Positions 51,954 through 62,232 of a DNA stretch of 64,000 bases are shown here, one piece after another. This stretch comes from Methanomicrobiales archaeon. Its GTDB lineage: Archaea; Halobacteriota; Methanomicrobia; Methanomicrobiales; Methanospirillaceae. The position numbers and the translations under genes were made by a program. The notes under the pieces were generated by a model. That model was not told the DNA's origin and searched no databases. It saw only the letters and a program-made list of their open reading frames with translations. The stretch covers positions 1 through 64,000 of the forward strand of contig JANXYM010000083.1 of the NCBI GenBank assembly GCA_025350045.1. Direction: 5' to 3'. Numbering within the stretch: the first letter of the stretch is position 1; every line of letters begins with the position of its first letter.

Positions 51954-52525
51954 AGTGCTGCGGGATTACCCGGCCGGATGATGCCCGGTACGCTGAAGCG
52001 TGCGGCGCAGACGCAATAGGGGTCGTGATGTTTTCACCCTCTTCAAAAAGGTCAGTATCTCCGGAACGAGCCCAGGAAATTTTTGACGCTGTCGGCCCCT
52101 TTGCCACAACTGTTGCGGTAAGCCACACGAGATCACCAGAAGATCTCGAACAGATCCTCGCACTGCACCCGGATGCAATCCAGATCTCGCACCCGTTTGT
52201 GTTCCGGGAAAAACAGGTGGCGAAAGTGATCCGGGTCATCGGGAGAAACGATCCGCTCCCTGCAGATTGTGACGCTGTCATCGTGGATGAAAGCCATGGC
52301 AGCGGGAAAGAGTATGATCTCTCACATGCCCGTTATGCAGTGCAGCGATCAGCGCTCCCAGTAATTCTTGCCGGGGGGCTTACCCCGGAAAATGTGGCGG
52401 AAGCCATCCGGCAGGTGCACCCGTATGCTGTAGATGTGGCAAGCGGGATCGAAACAGCACCGGGAATCAAAGATCATACAAAAATCGCCGCATTCATTAC
52501 GGCTGCACGAAAGAGCGTACCATGA
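51944..52525 (+). CDS. trpF: Phosphoribosylanthranilate isomerase
   Basis: [47 protein letters not shown]. Confidence 0.95.
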   Translation: MRIKCCGITRPDDARYAEACGADAIGVVMFSPSSKRSVSPERAQEIFDAVGPFATTVAVSHTRSPEDLEQILALHPDAIQISHPFVFREKQVAKVIRVIGRNDPLPADCDAVIVDESHGSGKEYDLSHARYAVQRSALPVILAGGLTPENVAEAIRQVHPYAVDVASGIETAPGIKDHTKIAAFITAARKSVP

Positions 52526-53694
52526 CAACAAACGGAAGATACGGACAATACGGCGGGCAGTACGTCTCCGAGACACTGATGTGCGCACTCATCGAACTGG
52601 AGGATGCATACGAAAAAGTGAGGAGTGATCCACAGTTCGCCCGCGCACTTGCAGCATTGCAGACTGAATACGCGGGACGCGAAACCCCGCTCACCTTCTG
52701 CCCGAATGCCTCACGGGAACTCAGCTGTAAGATCTATCTCAAGCGCGAGGATCTCGTGCACGGCGGTTCCCACAAGCTGAACAACACCCTCGGGCAGGCA
52801 CTGCTCGCCAAAAAAATGGGCAAAAAACGACTGATTGCCGAGACCGGCGCCGGGCAGCACGGGGTCGCAACAGCGATCGTCGGGGCTGCACTCGGTATGC
52901 CTGTCGAAGTCTACATGGGCGAGGTGGACACGCAGCGGCAGGCACTCAATGTCTTCCGCATGGAACTGATGGGAGCGAAAGTGATCCCGGTCAAGTCAGG
53001 AACGAAGACGCTCAAGGATGCAATCAATGAAGCGCTTCGCGACTGGGTGGCAAACGTGCGGGACACCTACTACCTGATAGGCTCGGTCGTAGGCCCCCAC
53101 CCGTACCCGCTTATGGTGAGGGATTTCCAGTCGGTGATCGGCAGGGAGGCACGGGAACAGGTGATGAGAAAAGAGGGGCGGCTTCCGAGTACGGTAGTTG
53201 CGTGCGTGGGTGGCGGGTCGAATGCCATCGGCATCTTCCACCCGTTCCTTGCCGATGATGTGGAACTGGTCGGGGTCGAGGCGGGAGGCGAAGGGATCGA
53301 GACAGGAAAGCATTCCGCCACGCTCTGCGCCGGCGATACCGGAGTGTTGCACGGAACCCTCTCGTACCTCTTACAGGATGAGCACGGGCAGATACTTCCC
53401 ACCCATAGCATCTCCGCAGGACTGGATTACCCCGGCGTTGGCCCTGAGCATGCAATGCTTAAGGACAAGCACCGCGTGACCTATGCAGCGGTCAACGACC
53501 CTGAAGTGCTGGATGCGTTTAAGTTCCTTTCAAAAACCGAAGGGATCATCCCTGCACTGGAGTCCGCCCATGCGGTAGCATACGTACAGCAGAACGCGGA
53601 CCGGTTCGATAAGGATGACATTGTGATCATCAACCTCTCGGGACGTGGCGACAAGGATGTAGCTGAAGTTGCAAAGATGCAGGGGTGCCTGTAA
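52522..53694 (+). CDS. trpB: Tryptophan synthase beta subunit
   Basis: [36 protein letters not shown]. Confidence 0.97.
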   Translation: MTTNGRYGQYGGQYVSETLMCALIELEDAYEKVRSDPQFARALAALQTEYAGRETPLTFCPNASRELSCKIYLKREDLVHGGSHKLNNTLGQALLAKKMGKKRLIAETGAGQHGVATAIVGAALGMPVEVYMGEVDTQRQALNVFRMELMGAKVIPVKSGTKTLKDAINEALRDWVANVRDTYYLIGSVVGPHPYPLMVRDFQSVIGREAREQVMRKEGRLPSTVVACVGGGSNAIGIFHPFLADDVELVGVEAGGEGIETGKHSATLCAGDTGVLHGTLSYLLQDEHGQILPTHSISAGLDYPGVGPEHAMLKDKHRVTYAAVNDPEVLDAFKFLSKTEGIIPALESAHAVAYVQQNADRFDKDDIVIINLSGRGDKDVAEVAKMQGCL

Positions 53695-54485
53695 TGGGAC
53701 GAATCGAAGGGGTATTTTCTGCGTCTTTTCTGAAAAAACCAGCCTTCATCGGTTTTACCGTAGCAGGAGATCCTGACAAGGCGACCTGCATCCGGATTGC
53801 CCGGGCACTGATAGCCGGGGGGACGGATATCCTTGAACTGGGGGTGCCATTCTCTGACCCGGTAGCAGATGGGCCGACCATTCAGAAAGCTGATGAACGG
53901 GCACTTGCGGCGGGAACGACACCGGATACGGTATTTGAGATCGTCAGGGAAATACGTAAAGAATCCAATGTGCCAATCGTATTCCTCACGTATTACAATC
54001 TCATCCATCGCCGTGGCATCGAGAAATTCTATCAAGAAGCCCATGAAGCGGGTGCTGATGGTATTCTGGTTGCCGATATACCGGTCGAGGAGTCAGAGGA
54101 GGTCTGTGCTGTTGCAGCACGGTGCGGCATCGACCCAATCTTCCTCATCACCCAGACAACTTCGGATGAACGGATCAGGAAAATTGCAGCGAAGGCACGC
54201 GGGTACCTGTACCTGGTTGCAGTGCTGGGTGTCACCGGTGTGCGGGACACGGTATCAGACGGGGCAATCGATCTCCTGCACCGGGTCCGCAGGCACACTA
54301 AGCTTCCCCTTGCACTCGGCTTTGGCATATCTACACACGCACATACACAGACATGCACCCGTGCAGGAGCCGACGGGGTGATTGTCGGGAGCGCGATTGT
54401 GGAGATCGTCGGGCGTAACCTGTCAGACCCGGACACCATGGTCCAGGACTTGCAGAATTATGTGCAGAACATGAAGCGGAAATAA
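53694..54485 (+). CDS. trpA: Tryptophan synthase alpha subunit
   Basis: ILELGVPFSDPVADGPTIQKADERAL; start ATG 53694. Confidence 0.96.
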   Translation: MGRIEGVFSASFLKKPAFIGFTVAGDPDKATCIRIARALIAGGTDILELGVPFSDPVADGPTIQKADERALAAGTTPDTVFEIVREIRKESNVPIVFLTYYNLIHRRGIEKFYQEAHEAGADGILVADIPVEESEEVCAVAARCGIDPIFLITQTTSDERIRKIAAKARGYLYLVAVLGVTGVRDTVSDGAIDLLHRVRRHTKLPLALGFGISTHAHTQTCTRAGADGVIVGSAIVEIVGRNLSDPDTMVQDLQNYVQNMKRK

Positions 54486-54565
54486 TCGAAAATTCAGGCA
54501 TGGAGAAAAAATCACCTGAAACCATCTTTTTTATTCAGCGCCGGATAAAACTATGCCGGTAAATC

Positions 54566-55093
54566 ATGAAGTCAAAAAACACTCTCCTTATCATGACGGG
54601 CATCTGCCTGGTTGCCGGCCTCCTTATTGCAGGTTGTACCCAGCAGGCATCACCCGCACAGGTACCTGCAACCCCCGCACCGGTTGTCACCACAACCACA
54701 CCGGTCAGTGCCGGTATGGCAAACCCTGCTTCCGTCAACTGTGGGAAGATTGGGGGAACCACCGAAATCAAGAAAGATGGACCGGGTAACGAGTACGGCA
54801 TGTGCACATTTGCCAATGGTACTGCCTGCGAGGAATGGGCACTCTTCCGCAATGAAGGCTGCAAACCCTTCACTCCGGTGACAACAACATCCGCAGCAGC
54901 GGTAGGTATGGCAAACCCGGCCTCAGTGAACTGTGGCAAAGCCGGGGCCACATCAGAGATCCTGAGTAACCCCGATGGCAGTCAGTACGGGATGTGCAAA
55001 TTCCCCAACGGGACTGCCTGTGAGGAATGGGCACTCTTCCGTGGTGAAGGCTGCAAGCCGAATGTGGTACCAACCGCCACCCGGGCAAAATAA
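54566..55093 (+). CDS. Lipoprotein with two tandem DUF333 domains
   Basis: Lipobox-like VAGLLIAGC; duplicated MANPASVNCGK...GMC.F.NGTACEEWALFR.EGC. Confidence 0.85.
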   Translation: MKSKNTLLIMTGICLVAGLLIAGCTQQASPAQVPATPAPVVTTTTPVSAGMANPASVNCGKIGGTTEIKKDGPGNEYGMCTFANGTACEEWALFRNEGCKPFTPVTTTSAAAVGMANPASVNCGKAGATSEILSNPDGSQYGMCKFPNGTACEEWALFRGEGCKPNVVPTATRAK

Positions 55094-55102
55094 TTTTTTC
55101 TT

Positions 55103-55594
55103 TTATTCAACCGCTTCCCCGCGGTAGCCATGTGTTGCCAGTGCGGCAATCACTGATTTTTCCCACAGGTTATCATCGTGATGAGGCATAGGTGCGATCT
55201 GTTCCTTCCAGATCTGCTCCAGAGGTTCATCCTTTGTTTTGAGCTCGTTACGTCCCATAATCCTGCCACACTCATGACCCCCGGGGTGATGAATCAGCAT
55301 CCGGTAGCAGCGGAACTCCCTGCAGATTCGCGGGCGGGTAGAATAAATTGCACAGGCTAATCCTTTTCCTGCCGGGTTTTTCCTCATAAAAGGGCAGCCT
55401 TTTTCCGGCTCACCTTCTTTTGAAGAGAGGGGCTGGCTGTCGGCATAATCACTCTCAATATGGGCAAGGAAAAGTTCGTTCTTTATCCCGTACCTGCAAT
55501 AATAATCGCGACTGGTAAGCTGGCGCTCAATTTTTATAAACGCTCCAAAACTCGCACAGCATTTCCCACACCCGTTGCAATCGAACTTCACCAT
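55103..55594 (-). CDS. YkgJ-family cysteine cluster protein
   Basis: FDCNGCGKCCASFGAF; CAIYSTRPRICREFRCYRM. Confidence 0.88.
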   Translation of the reverse strand: MVKFDCNGCGKCCASFGAFIKIERQLTSRDYYCRYGIKNELFLAHIESDYADSQPLSSKEGEPEKGCPFMRKNPAGKGLACAIYSTRPRICREFRCYRMLIHHPGGHECGRIMGRNELKTKDEPLEQIWKEQIAPMPHHDDNLWEKSVIAALATHGYRGEAVE

Positions 55595-55765
55595 ATCGCT
55601 GATTGAATATCGACTTGCTGATAATAAAAAGAACGGTTCGGCATTCAGGTACGGATAAGAGACTTATCTTCTGCGACCAGCGCAAATCACAGATTAATCA
55701 AATTTTTCTGAGTTTTCTGAAAAATATAAACATTGGGAAGATTCTAAAATATTCTGAGGATCAAG

Positions 55766-56059
55766 ATGACAAAAGAGAAGATAAAAAATACTCCGTGCCC
55801 ACCCGAAGCTATACCTTGCGGGTGTACCCCGGTCACCAGGTGTAAGGTAGAAGCCGTATTGAACATTGACGAACGCGGACAGATGGTACTTCCAAAAGAT
55901 ATCCGGGAAAAAGCCGGCATCAGAACCGGGGATAAACTCGCCCTGATCAGTTGGGAAAAAAACGGCTGTATCTGTTGCCTTGCACTCATGAAAGTCGAAA
56001 ACCTGAGTGGAATGGTAAAAGACGTGCTCGGACCTCTTATGCACAATGCGGGGCAATGA
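55766..56059 (+). CDS. AbrB/SpoVT-like protein associated with HgcAB
   Basis: KVEAVLNIDERGQMVLPKDIREKAGIRTGDKLALI swapped-hairpin motif plus N-terminal Cys cluster; immediately upstream of hgcA. Confidence 0.85.
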   Translation: MTKEKIKNTPCPPEAIPCGCTPVTRCKVEAVLNIDERGQMVLPKDIREKAGIRTGDKLALISWEKNGCICCLALMKVENLSGMVKDVLGPLMHNAGQ

Positions 56060-57138
56060 GGAGTGCAGAAGAAATGACCGCATCCCCATCATCCTGCTGT
56101 TCGCGCTCTGGCACTGCGGAGTCATCTCCCTGCAGCTGCAGGACAGGTAACCAACAACCAACAATAATCCGCACAGCAGACAGCACCCTCACGTTTGCCA
56201 ACCAGCTTGATCATTTCCTTGCCCGCTGGGGAATAAACCGCATGGGGCACAGTATTGAACCGGGCCTCTACCGGCTCGGCAACCCTGCTGCGGAATCCCC
56301 GATCTTCGCCTCGGCAAACTATACGCTTAGTTTCGATGCCCTGCGTTCTGCTCTCGCTGGATTCGATGCGTACATCCTGGTACTGGATACCAAAGGGATC
56401 AATGTCTGGTGCGCTGCCGGAAAAGGCACGTTCGGCACCGATGAACTGGTAAACCGCATTGAAAAAGCCGGACTTGCCGGCGTCCTCACCAACAGGAGGA
56501 TTATCGTCCCCCAACTGGGAGCACCGGGAATTTCCGCCCCTGACGTACAGCGCCGCTCTGGCTTCAGGGTCGAATATGGCCCTGTCCGTGCCTGGGATCT
56601 CCCCGAATACCTGAGGCAAGGAAAAGCAACACCGGAAATGCGCAAGGTTACGTTTCCGGTCTGCGACCGGATCGTGCTGGCACCGGTCGAACTGGTTCAC
56701 GTCGCGCTGCCGACAATCGTTATCGCAGCCGCACTCTGGTTCCTTGCCGGCACAATTGCAGCACTTGCAGCCCTGGCTGCTGTGATTGCAGGAACCGTAC
56801 TCTTCCCGGCCTTACTGCCGTTCATCCCGACAAGGGACTTCTCCACAAAAGGCCTCATTCTCGGGGGAATTGTGGCAATCCCGTTTACTGCGGACTTTGC
56901 TTCAGCTCCGGCATTACCCGGCTGGGCTGTGCTAATTGCAGCCTTAACACCGCTTCTCATTATGCCGGCAGTCACCGCATACCTTGCCCTGAATTTTACC
57001 GGTTCGACAACCTTCACCTCACGGACCGGTGTCAGAACGGAGATCTTCAGGTATGTACCCGTCATGACGTTCATGGCAGTATCAGGGGTCCTCTTTGGGA
57101 TAGTACTTGGTGCGAGCCGTCTCATGGGAGTGATCTGA
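56056..57138 (+). CDS. hgcA: Mercury methylation corrinoid protein HgcA
   Basis: Signature NVWCAAGKGTFGT; C-terminal TM domain; start ATG 56056 (ATGA overlap with upstream gene). Confidence 0.95.
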   Translation: MRSAEEMTASPSSCCSRSGTAESSPCSCRTGNQQPTIIRTADSTLTFANQLDHFLARWGINRMGHSIEPGLYRLGNPAAESPIFASANYTLSFDALRSALAGFDAYILVLDTKGINVWCAAGKGTFGTDELVNRIEKAGLAGVLTNRRIIVPQLGAPGISAPDVQRRSGFRVEYGPVRAWDLPEYLRQGKATPEMRKVTFPVCDRIVLAPVELVHVALPTIVIAAALWFLAGTIAALAALAAVIAGTVLFPALLPFIPTRDFSTKGLILGGIVAIPFTADFASAPALPGWAVLIAALTPLLIMPAVTAYLALNFTGSTTFTSRTGVRTEIFRYVPVMTFMAVSGVLFGIVLGASRLMGVI

Positions 57139-57476
57139 TGTTTGATTCCTACGAAAAGAATACCCTCCAGTTCCATAAGGATCGGTGCATCAACTGCAAA
57201 CGCTGTACCCAGGTCTGCCCCCACGGGGTTTTTGAAGAGGGAGCCGTGCATGTGGAGCTTGCCCGACCGGCAGCGTGCATGGAGTGCGGTGCATGCGCAC
57301 TGAACTGCCCGGTCCAGGCGATCGAGGTTCAGAGCGGGGTCGGGTGTGCCTGGGCGATGATCAGTGCCGCACTACGGGGCAAGGACATTGATAGCGGGGA
57401 ATGCAGTTGCGGCGGGGATGAGGGGACCTGTTGTGGAGCTCAGGAAGAGAAGACCTCCTGCTGCGAGGATAAATGA
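57138..57476 (+). CDS. hgcB: Mercury methylation ferredoxin HgcB
   Basis: CINCKRCTQVCPHGVF and CMECGACALNCPVQAI clusters; Cys-rich C-terminus; directly follows hgcA. Confidence 0.95.
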   Translation: MFDSYEKNTLQFHKDRCINCKRCTQVCPHGVFEEGAVHVELARPAACMECGACALNCPVQAIEVQSGVGCAWAMISAALRGKDIDSGECSCGGDEGTCCGAQEEKTSCCEDK

Positions 57477-57898
57477 TAACCAAAACACGGATCATTTTTG
57501 TCTGCACGGCCAATGCCGCCCGCTCCCAGATGGCCGAGGGACTGCTGCGAAAAAAATACGGTGACCGGTATGAAGTGTTCTCTGCCGGCACCCGGCAGGC
57601 GAAAGTGAGCACATCGGCAATAGCAGTGATGCAGGAGATCGGGATCGACATCTCGCATCACCGTTCAAAAACACTCGATGAATTCCATGGGGAGTCATTC
57701 GATATCGCAGTTACGCTCTGCGACAAGGCCCATTCGGTCTGCCCCATTATACCGGGTGCAAAGAAAACCATCCATCACGGGTTTTCTGATCCTCACCTGG
57801 TACCCGGGACTCGTGAGACAATCCTGAACGGGTATCGCAAGGTAAGGGACGAAATTGCCGATTGGATCGATGTCGAGTTTGGAACTTTGCCAAAATAA
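57473..57898 (+). CDS. arsC: ArsC-like arsenate reductase / low-MW phosphatase family
   Basis: IIFVCTANAARSQMAEGLLRKKYG; CDKAHSVCP; 4-bp overlap with hgcB. Confidence 0.88.
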   Translation: MITKTRIIFVCTANAARSQMAEGLLRKKYGDRYEVFSAGTRQAKVSTSAIAVMQEIGIDISHHRSKTLDEFHGESFDIAVTLCDKAHSVCPIIPGAKKTIHHGFSDPHLVPGTRETILNGYRKVRDEIADWIDVEFGTLPK

Positions 57899-57969
57899 TA
57901 ACCCTTTTTTCCAACAACAAGATTGATAGCATCCCCTCACCTTCATTGCATTATCGGGTACGGGGGATA

Positions 57970-59181
57970 ATGACCGGGAAAAAGCGGGATATCTACAAGG
58001 AATCGCTCGAACTTCATGCAAAGCACCAGGGAAAGATCGAGGTGCATTCCAAGGTCTCCTTAACGAACCGCCATGATCTCTCCCTTGCCTATACCCCGGG
58101 GGTGGCAGAAGTCTGCAGGGCCATCTGCAACAACAAGGATCTTGCGTACAAATACACCCTCAAAGCAAACACGATTGCGATCGTCAGTGATGGTTCAAGG
58201 GTACTTTCCCTGGGTAACATCGGGGGCTATGCAGCTATTCCGGTGATGGAGGGGAAGGCGCTCCTCTTCAAAAAGCTCGCCGGTATCGATGCCTTTCCTA
58301 TCTGTTTTGAGAGTTACCATACGGATTTTGTTGATGAAGTAAAGAATATTGCACCGGTATTCGGGGGGATTGCCCTCGAAGACATAGCAGCACCGAAATG
58401 TTTTGAGATGGAAGAAGCACTCCAGGATATCGGGATTCCGGTGATGCACGATGACCAGCACGGGACTGCAGTCGTAGTGCTTGCAGCCCTCCTCAATGCC
58501 TGTAAAGTGACAAAAAAGCGATTTGAGGATCTGAACATTGTTGTGGTCGGCGCCGGTGCTGCCGGGTTTGCTATCACAAGGATGCTCATGTGCATAGGCT
58601 ATGATCCCAAACTCTGCAGCAGGGTAAAAGAGATCATCGTGTGCGACAGCAAAGGCATCATCCATCATGCCCGCGAGGGATTGTACGCCAATAAATACAA
58701 GTTCATCATCGCCGAGAAGACCAACCGGAGCGGTCGGACCGGTACTCTGGAAGATGCCATGCGGGGTGCTGATGTCTGTATCGGGGTATCCGTGCCGGCG
58801 ATCATCACCCCGGCAATGGTCCGGTCAATGAACAAGGATCCCATCATCTTTGCCCTTGCAAGTCCCATGCCGGAAATATTTCCCGATGATGCGCTTGAGG
58901 CAGGAGCAGCAATTGTCGGTACAGGTCGCGGGGATTTTCCCAACCAGATCAATTACGCCCTCGCATTTCCGGGTATCTTCCGCGGGGCACTCGATGTCTG
59001 TGCAACACGCATCTCTGACGAGATGAAGGTCGCCGCTGCTCACGCGCTTGCCGGGTATGTCAAACGTCCCCGCAAGGACCGGATCCTTCCGCAGGTGCTC
59101 AACCGCAATGTGGTAAAGGCCGTAGCCCACGCAGTCAGTGAAGCTGCGGTTGCAAGCGGGTGTGCCCGCCAGATTGACTAA
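57970..59181 (+). CDS. NAD(P)-dependent malic enzyme
   Basis: LSLAYTPGVAEVCRAI, FGGIALEDIAAPKCFEMEEAL, DDQHGTAVVVLAALLNA; start ATG 57970. Confidence 0.93.
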   Translation: MTGKKRDIYKESLELHAKHQGKIEVHSKVSLTNRHDLSLAYTPGVAEVCRAICNNKDLAYKYTLKANTIAIVSDGSRVLSLGNIGGYAAIPVMEGKALLFKKLAGIDAFPICFESYHTDFVDEVKNIAPVFGGIALEDIAAPKCFEMEEALQDIGIPVMHDDQHGTAVVVLAALLNACKVTKKRFEDLNIVVVGAGAAGFAITRMLMCIGYDPKLCSRVKEIIVCDSKGIIHHAREGLYANKYKFIIAEKTNRSGRTGTLEDAMRGADVCIGVSVPAIITPAMVRSMNKDPIIFALASPMPEIFPDDALEAGAAIVGTGRGDFPNQINYALAFPGIFRGALDVCATRISDEMKVAAAHALAGYVKRPRKDRILPQVLNRNVVKAVAHAVSEAAVASGCARQID

Positions 59182-59261
59182 AAAATTCGTGACAGGAAAG
59201 ATTCAAAGGAAAAAAATCGAGCTCTTTTTAGGGTTTCCTTGTCACAAATCAAGAGGCCGGG

Positions 59262-60095
59262 TCATTCCGGTTTTTTGAGCACCCGGCATATCTTTTCCAT
59301 AAGTGCGTGATGTCGTACCAGGTGATCGATAAATGCACCACTCTGGCCTTCGATAATCAACGGAGTCCACGTGATCCCACAATCCGTATCCCAGAGAATA
59401 AGCCCTTCGGCAGGAGCGGGCTGGAGGGGCCGGTCCGCATCAGCTTCCAGCAGGAGGGCAATTGAACTCTCATCGGCTTCCCCATCCCCGATAAGGTGTA
59501 ATGCCGCTGCCATGCACCGCACCTGGTGCCAGAGGAAACTCTCGGCTTGTACTTCAAAATAAACAAACCTTTCTTCCTCACCCACACGGGCTGCAAGGAT
59601 ATTCCGGTACGGGTTCTTGTCCTTCACCCGTGCGAAGTTGGTAAAATTATGGCTGCCCAGAAACTGCTGTGCTGCCCGGTTCATCGCCTCCGGATCATGA
59701 GGTCTTTTCGAAAAATAATACCGGTACGTGCGGGACTTTGCATCGTACCGGGGATGAAATTCCGGGGATACATCTGCATATTCACTGCACCAGAGATCCG
59801 GAGGGAGCTGGGTGTTAATCACAATCCTGGCGCGATCCGGTGCATCCGTTGAGAACGCGATAACCTGCCCGCTGGCATGGACACCGCGATCCGTTCTCCC
59901 GGCCGACAAAAATCCGGCCTTTCGCCAGTCATCAAAGAGGCTCAGCCGCTGGCATGCAGCCACAAACTCACCTTCCACCGTGCGGTGGGCTGCCTGCATC
60001 TGTGAGCCATAGAACCTGCTGCCCAGGTACGAGACCCGGAACGCGAGCCTTACCGGAGGGGCATCAGCCGGGTTATCCGTGTGATCTTTCTCCAT
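59262..60095 (-). CDS. truA: tRNA pseudouridine synthase A
   Basis: AGRTDRGVHASGQVIAF catalytic Asp motif; HNFTNFARVKDKNPYR. Confidence 0.93.
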   Translation of the reverse strand: MEKDHTDNPADAPPVRLAFRVSYLGSRFYGSQMQAAHRTVEGEFVAACQRLSLFDDWRKAGFLSAGRTDRGVHASGQVIAFSTDAPDRARIVINTQLPPDLWCSEYADVSPEFHPRYDAKSRTYRYYFSKRPHDPEAMNRAAQQFLGSHNFTNFARVKDKNPYRNILAARVGEEERFVYFEVQAESFLWHQVRCMAAALHLIGDGEADESSIALLLEADADRPLQPAPAEGLILWDTDCGITWTPLIIEGQSGAFIDHLVRHHALMEKICRVLKKPE

Positions 60096-60727
60096 GTGTT
60101 GTTGAGAGACTGGCGGGTATAGGTGCGCAGCGGCGTCTGTTTTCCACCGCAGGTAACGTTTCCGGCCCGGATGGCATCAAGGATCGCAGGCACATTCTTC
60201 TCCGCATCGATATAGGTCCTGCCAAAACCAACGAACCGTGCATTATGCGCATCACTTCCCCCCACACAGGGCTTGCCCAGCTTCAGAGCGATTCGTTCCG
60301 CTTTCCGGTTCGCTGACCCGACAATGTACCGGCTGTTGAAGGATTCCACCGCGTCAACAACCATCATGCCGGCTTTTCTCCTGCGGGCGACCCCATGACG
60401 CCAGACATGATACGGGTGCGGGAGGATGAGCAGCGCCCCCATTCGCCGGGCCATGGCAACGGTAACTTCCACATCGAGCCCTGCGGGGATGATCTCGGCA
60501 ACGCCGAGAACAAGCAGGTGGCCTTGTTTGGTCGTGACTTCAATACCGGGGATCACCAGAACTGATGTCTCGCATAAAAGGGCCTTTTTTGCGCCGTCAA
60601 CCGAATCATGGTCAGTGATGGCAATCGCATCGAGTCCCGCTGCTTCGGCAGCCCTGAGGATCTCCTCGACACTGCTCTCACCATCCTTGGAGAAATTCGT
60701 GTGCACGTGCAAATCGCAGGTCAGCAT
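60050..60727 (-). CDS. PHP-domain phosphoesterase
   Basis: DLHVHTNFSKDGESSVEEIL, ITDHDSVDGA, GSDAHNARFVG; overlaps truA by 46 bp. Confidence 0.9.
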   Translation of the reverse strand: MLTCDLHVHTNFSKDGESSVEEILRAAEAAGLDAIAITDHDSVDGAKKALLCETSVLVIPGIEVTTKQGHLLVLGVAEIIPAGLDVEVTVAMARRMGALLILPHPYHVWRHGVARRRKAGMMVVDAVESFNSRYIVGSANRKAERIALKLGKPCVGGSDAHNARFVGFGRTYIDAEKNVPAILDAIRAGNVTCGGKQTPLRTYTRQSLNNTWRKITRITRLMPLR

Positions 60728-60768
60728 TTGATCATAGTGTTTTTATCTCTCTGGTATTAAGGGAACTT

Positions 60769-62181
60769 ATGCGCATCCTGCTGCCCACTGGTGCTGCCAC
60801 GGAGAAAATGGTGAAACGAGCGGCAGCGGGTTTTGATGCGGATGTGGTTGTGACCGGGGAGATTGCATCGTTTCTCACTCCTCACAACCTTCACACCCTG
60901 ATACAAAAGGGGAAATACGATCTCGTGATTGTCCCGGGTATGTGCACTGCCTCGTTTGAGAAGCTTGAACGGGATACGGGTATACCCATCTGCCGCGGTC
61001 CCCGCCATGCAGCAGATCTCGCCCTTATCCTGCCCATGATCGATACGATTTCCCTGTCACGCACCGTTCCCGCCGATGAATTTCTCACGGCAAAAAAAGC
61101 AGGCGATGCAATGTACCGGGTTGAGCAGCAGGAGCAGGATGCTGGCGCCGATTTCCTGATCCGGGGCGTGAAGATAGGCGGCGACTCACGGATGAAGGTA
61201 CTTGCCGAGATCATGGATGCCCACCGGTGCGAGTATCTTTATGAAAAAGTGGAGCGGTTCTTTTTTGCCGGCGCTGACATCGTGGATCTCGGTTTCGGGT
61301 TCGATGCCACTCCGGAGGATGTGTCACACGCATTTTCTCTCGTGGCTGACATTGACCGCCCACTCGCAGTGGATACCCAGAACCCGCTCCTGATCCGGGC
61401 TGCGCTGAAACGTGCGGATCTCGTTCTCTCGCTGCAGGAACAAAATATCCCGGAGATCGGTGGCGAAGTGGCAGATGCGGGCATTGCCGCAGTCGTTGTG
61501 CCGGGCGATAGTACGCTTGTCAGGAATATCACTCTGGCAAAACGGGCCGGTATCACGTGTGTTGTTGCAGATCCTCTCCTCCAGCCGGTTGGTTCCGGGC
61601 TGGTAACATCACTGAAAAATTTCAGGGATACCGGCCATCCCCTCTTTTTTGGAGCGGGCAATGTGGTAGAGCTCCTTGATGCAGACTCGATTGGGGCGAA
61701 TGCATTGCTGGCAGGAATCGCAAGCGAGGTGGGGGCATCCGTCATTTTTACGAGCGAGCACTCGGACAAGACACAGGGATCAATCCGGGAGATGCGACAA
61801 GCCGTTGAAATGATGGTGCTTGCAAAAGATCGCCCGTATCCCAAGGATCTCGGTATCGATCTGCTCGTGCTCAAGGAGAAGCGGAAGCGGCGCGAGCCAC
61901 CGGTGGAGTACGAGACCATGATCGCGGCTAAAAAGATGCCGGACGAGATCACCTACGATCCAAAGGGCAACTTCCGGATTGGAATTGACGGTGACCAGAT
62001 CATCGCCGCGATCAATGGCAAAGCGGTGCAGGGCAGACACTGGCAGGATGTGCTCTCCACAATTATCTCACAGGGAGATGTCACGCTGCTCGACCATGCC
62101 GGGTATCTCGGACGGGAACTCTACAAGGCGGAACTTGCCATCCGGTACGGGCGAAGCTTTGAACAGGACGGGGAGTTCTGA
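60769..62181 (+). CDS. Dihydropteroate synthase-like protein (methanogen family)
   Basis: Pterin-binding-like barrel (ADIVDLGFGFDATPEDV, LAVDTQNPLLIRAAL); methanogen N- and C-terminal extensions. Confidence 0.85.
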   Translation: MRILLPTGAATEKMVKRAAAGFDADVVVTGEIASFLTPHNLHTLIQKGKYDLVIVPGMCTASFEKLERDTGIPICRGPRHAADLALILPMIDTISLSRTVPADEFLTAKKAGDAMYRVEQQEQDAGADFLIRGVKIGGDSRMKVLAEIMDAHRCEYLYEKVERFFFAGADIVDLGFGFDATPEDVSHAFSLVADIDRPLAVDTQNPLLIRAALKRADLVLSLQEQNIPEIGGEVADAGIAAVVVPGDSTLVRNITLAKRAGITCVVADPLLQPVGSGLVTSLKNFRDTGHPLFFGAGNVVELLDADSIGANALLAGIASEVGASVIFTSEHSDKTQGSIREMRQAVEMMVLAKDRPYPKDLGIDLLVLKEKRKRREPPVEYETMIAAKKMPDEITYDPKGNFRIGIDGDQIIAAINGKAVQGRHWQDVLSTIISQGDVTLLDHAGYLGRELYKAELAIRYGRSFEQDGEF

Positions 62182-62232
62182 CAGGGCACGGGGCATCCAT
62201 TCTTTTATCCCGTTTCTCTTCCATTGCTAAGT

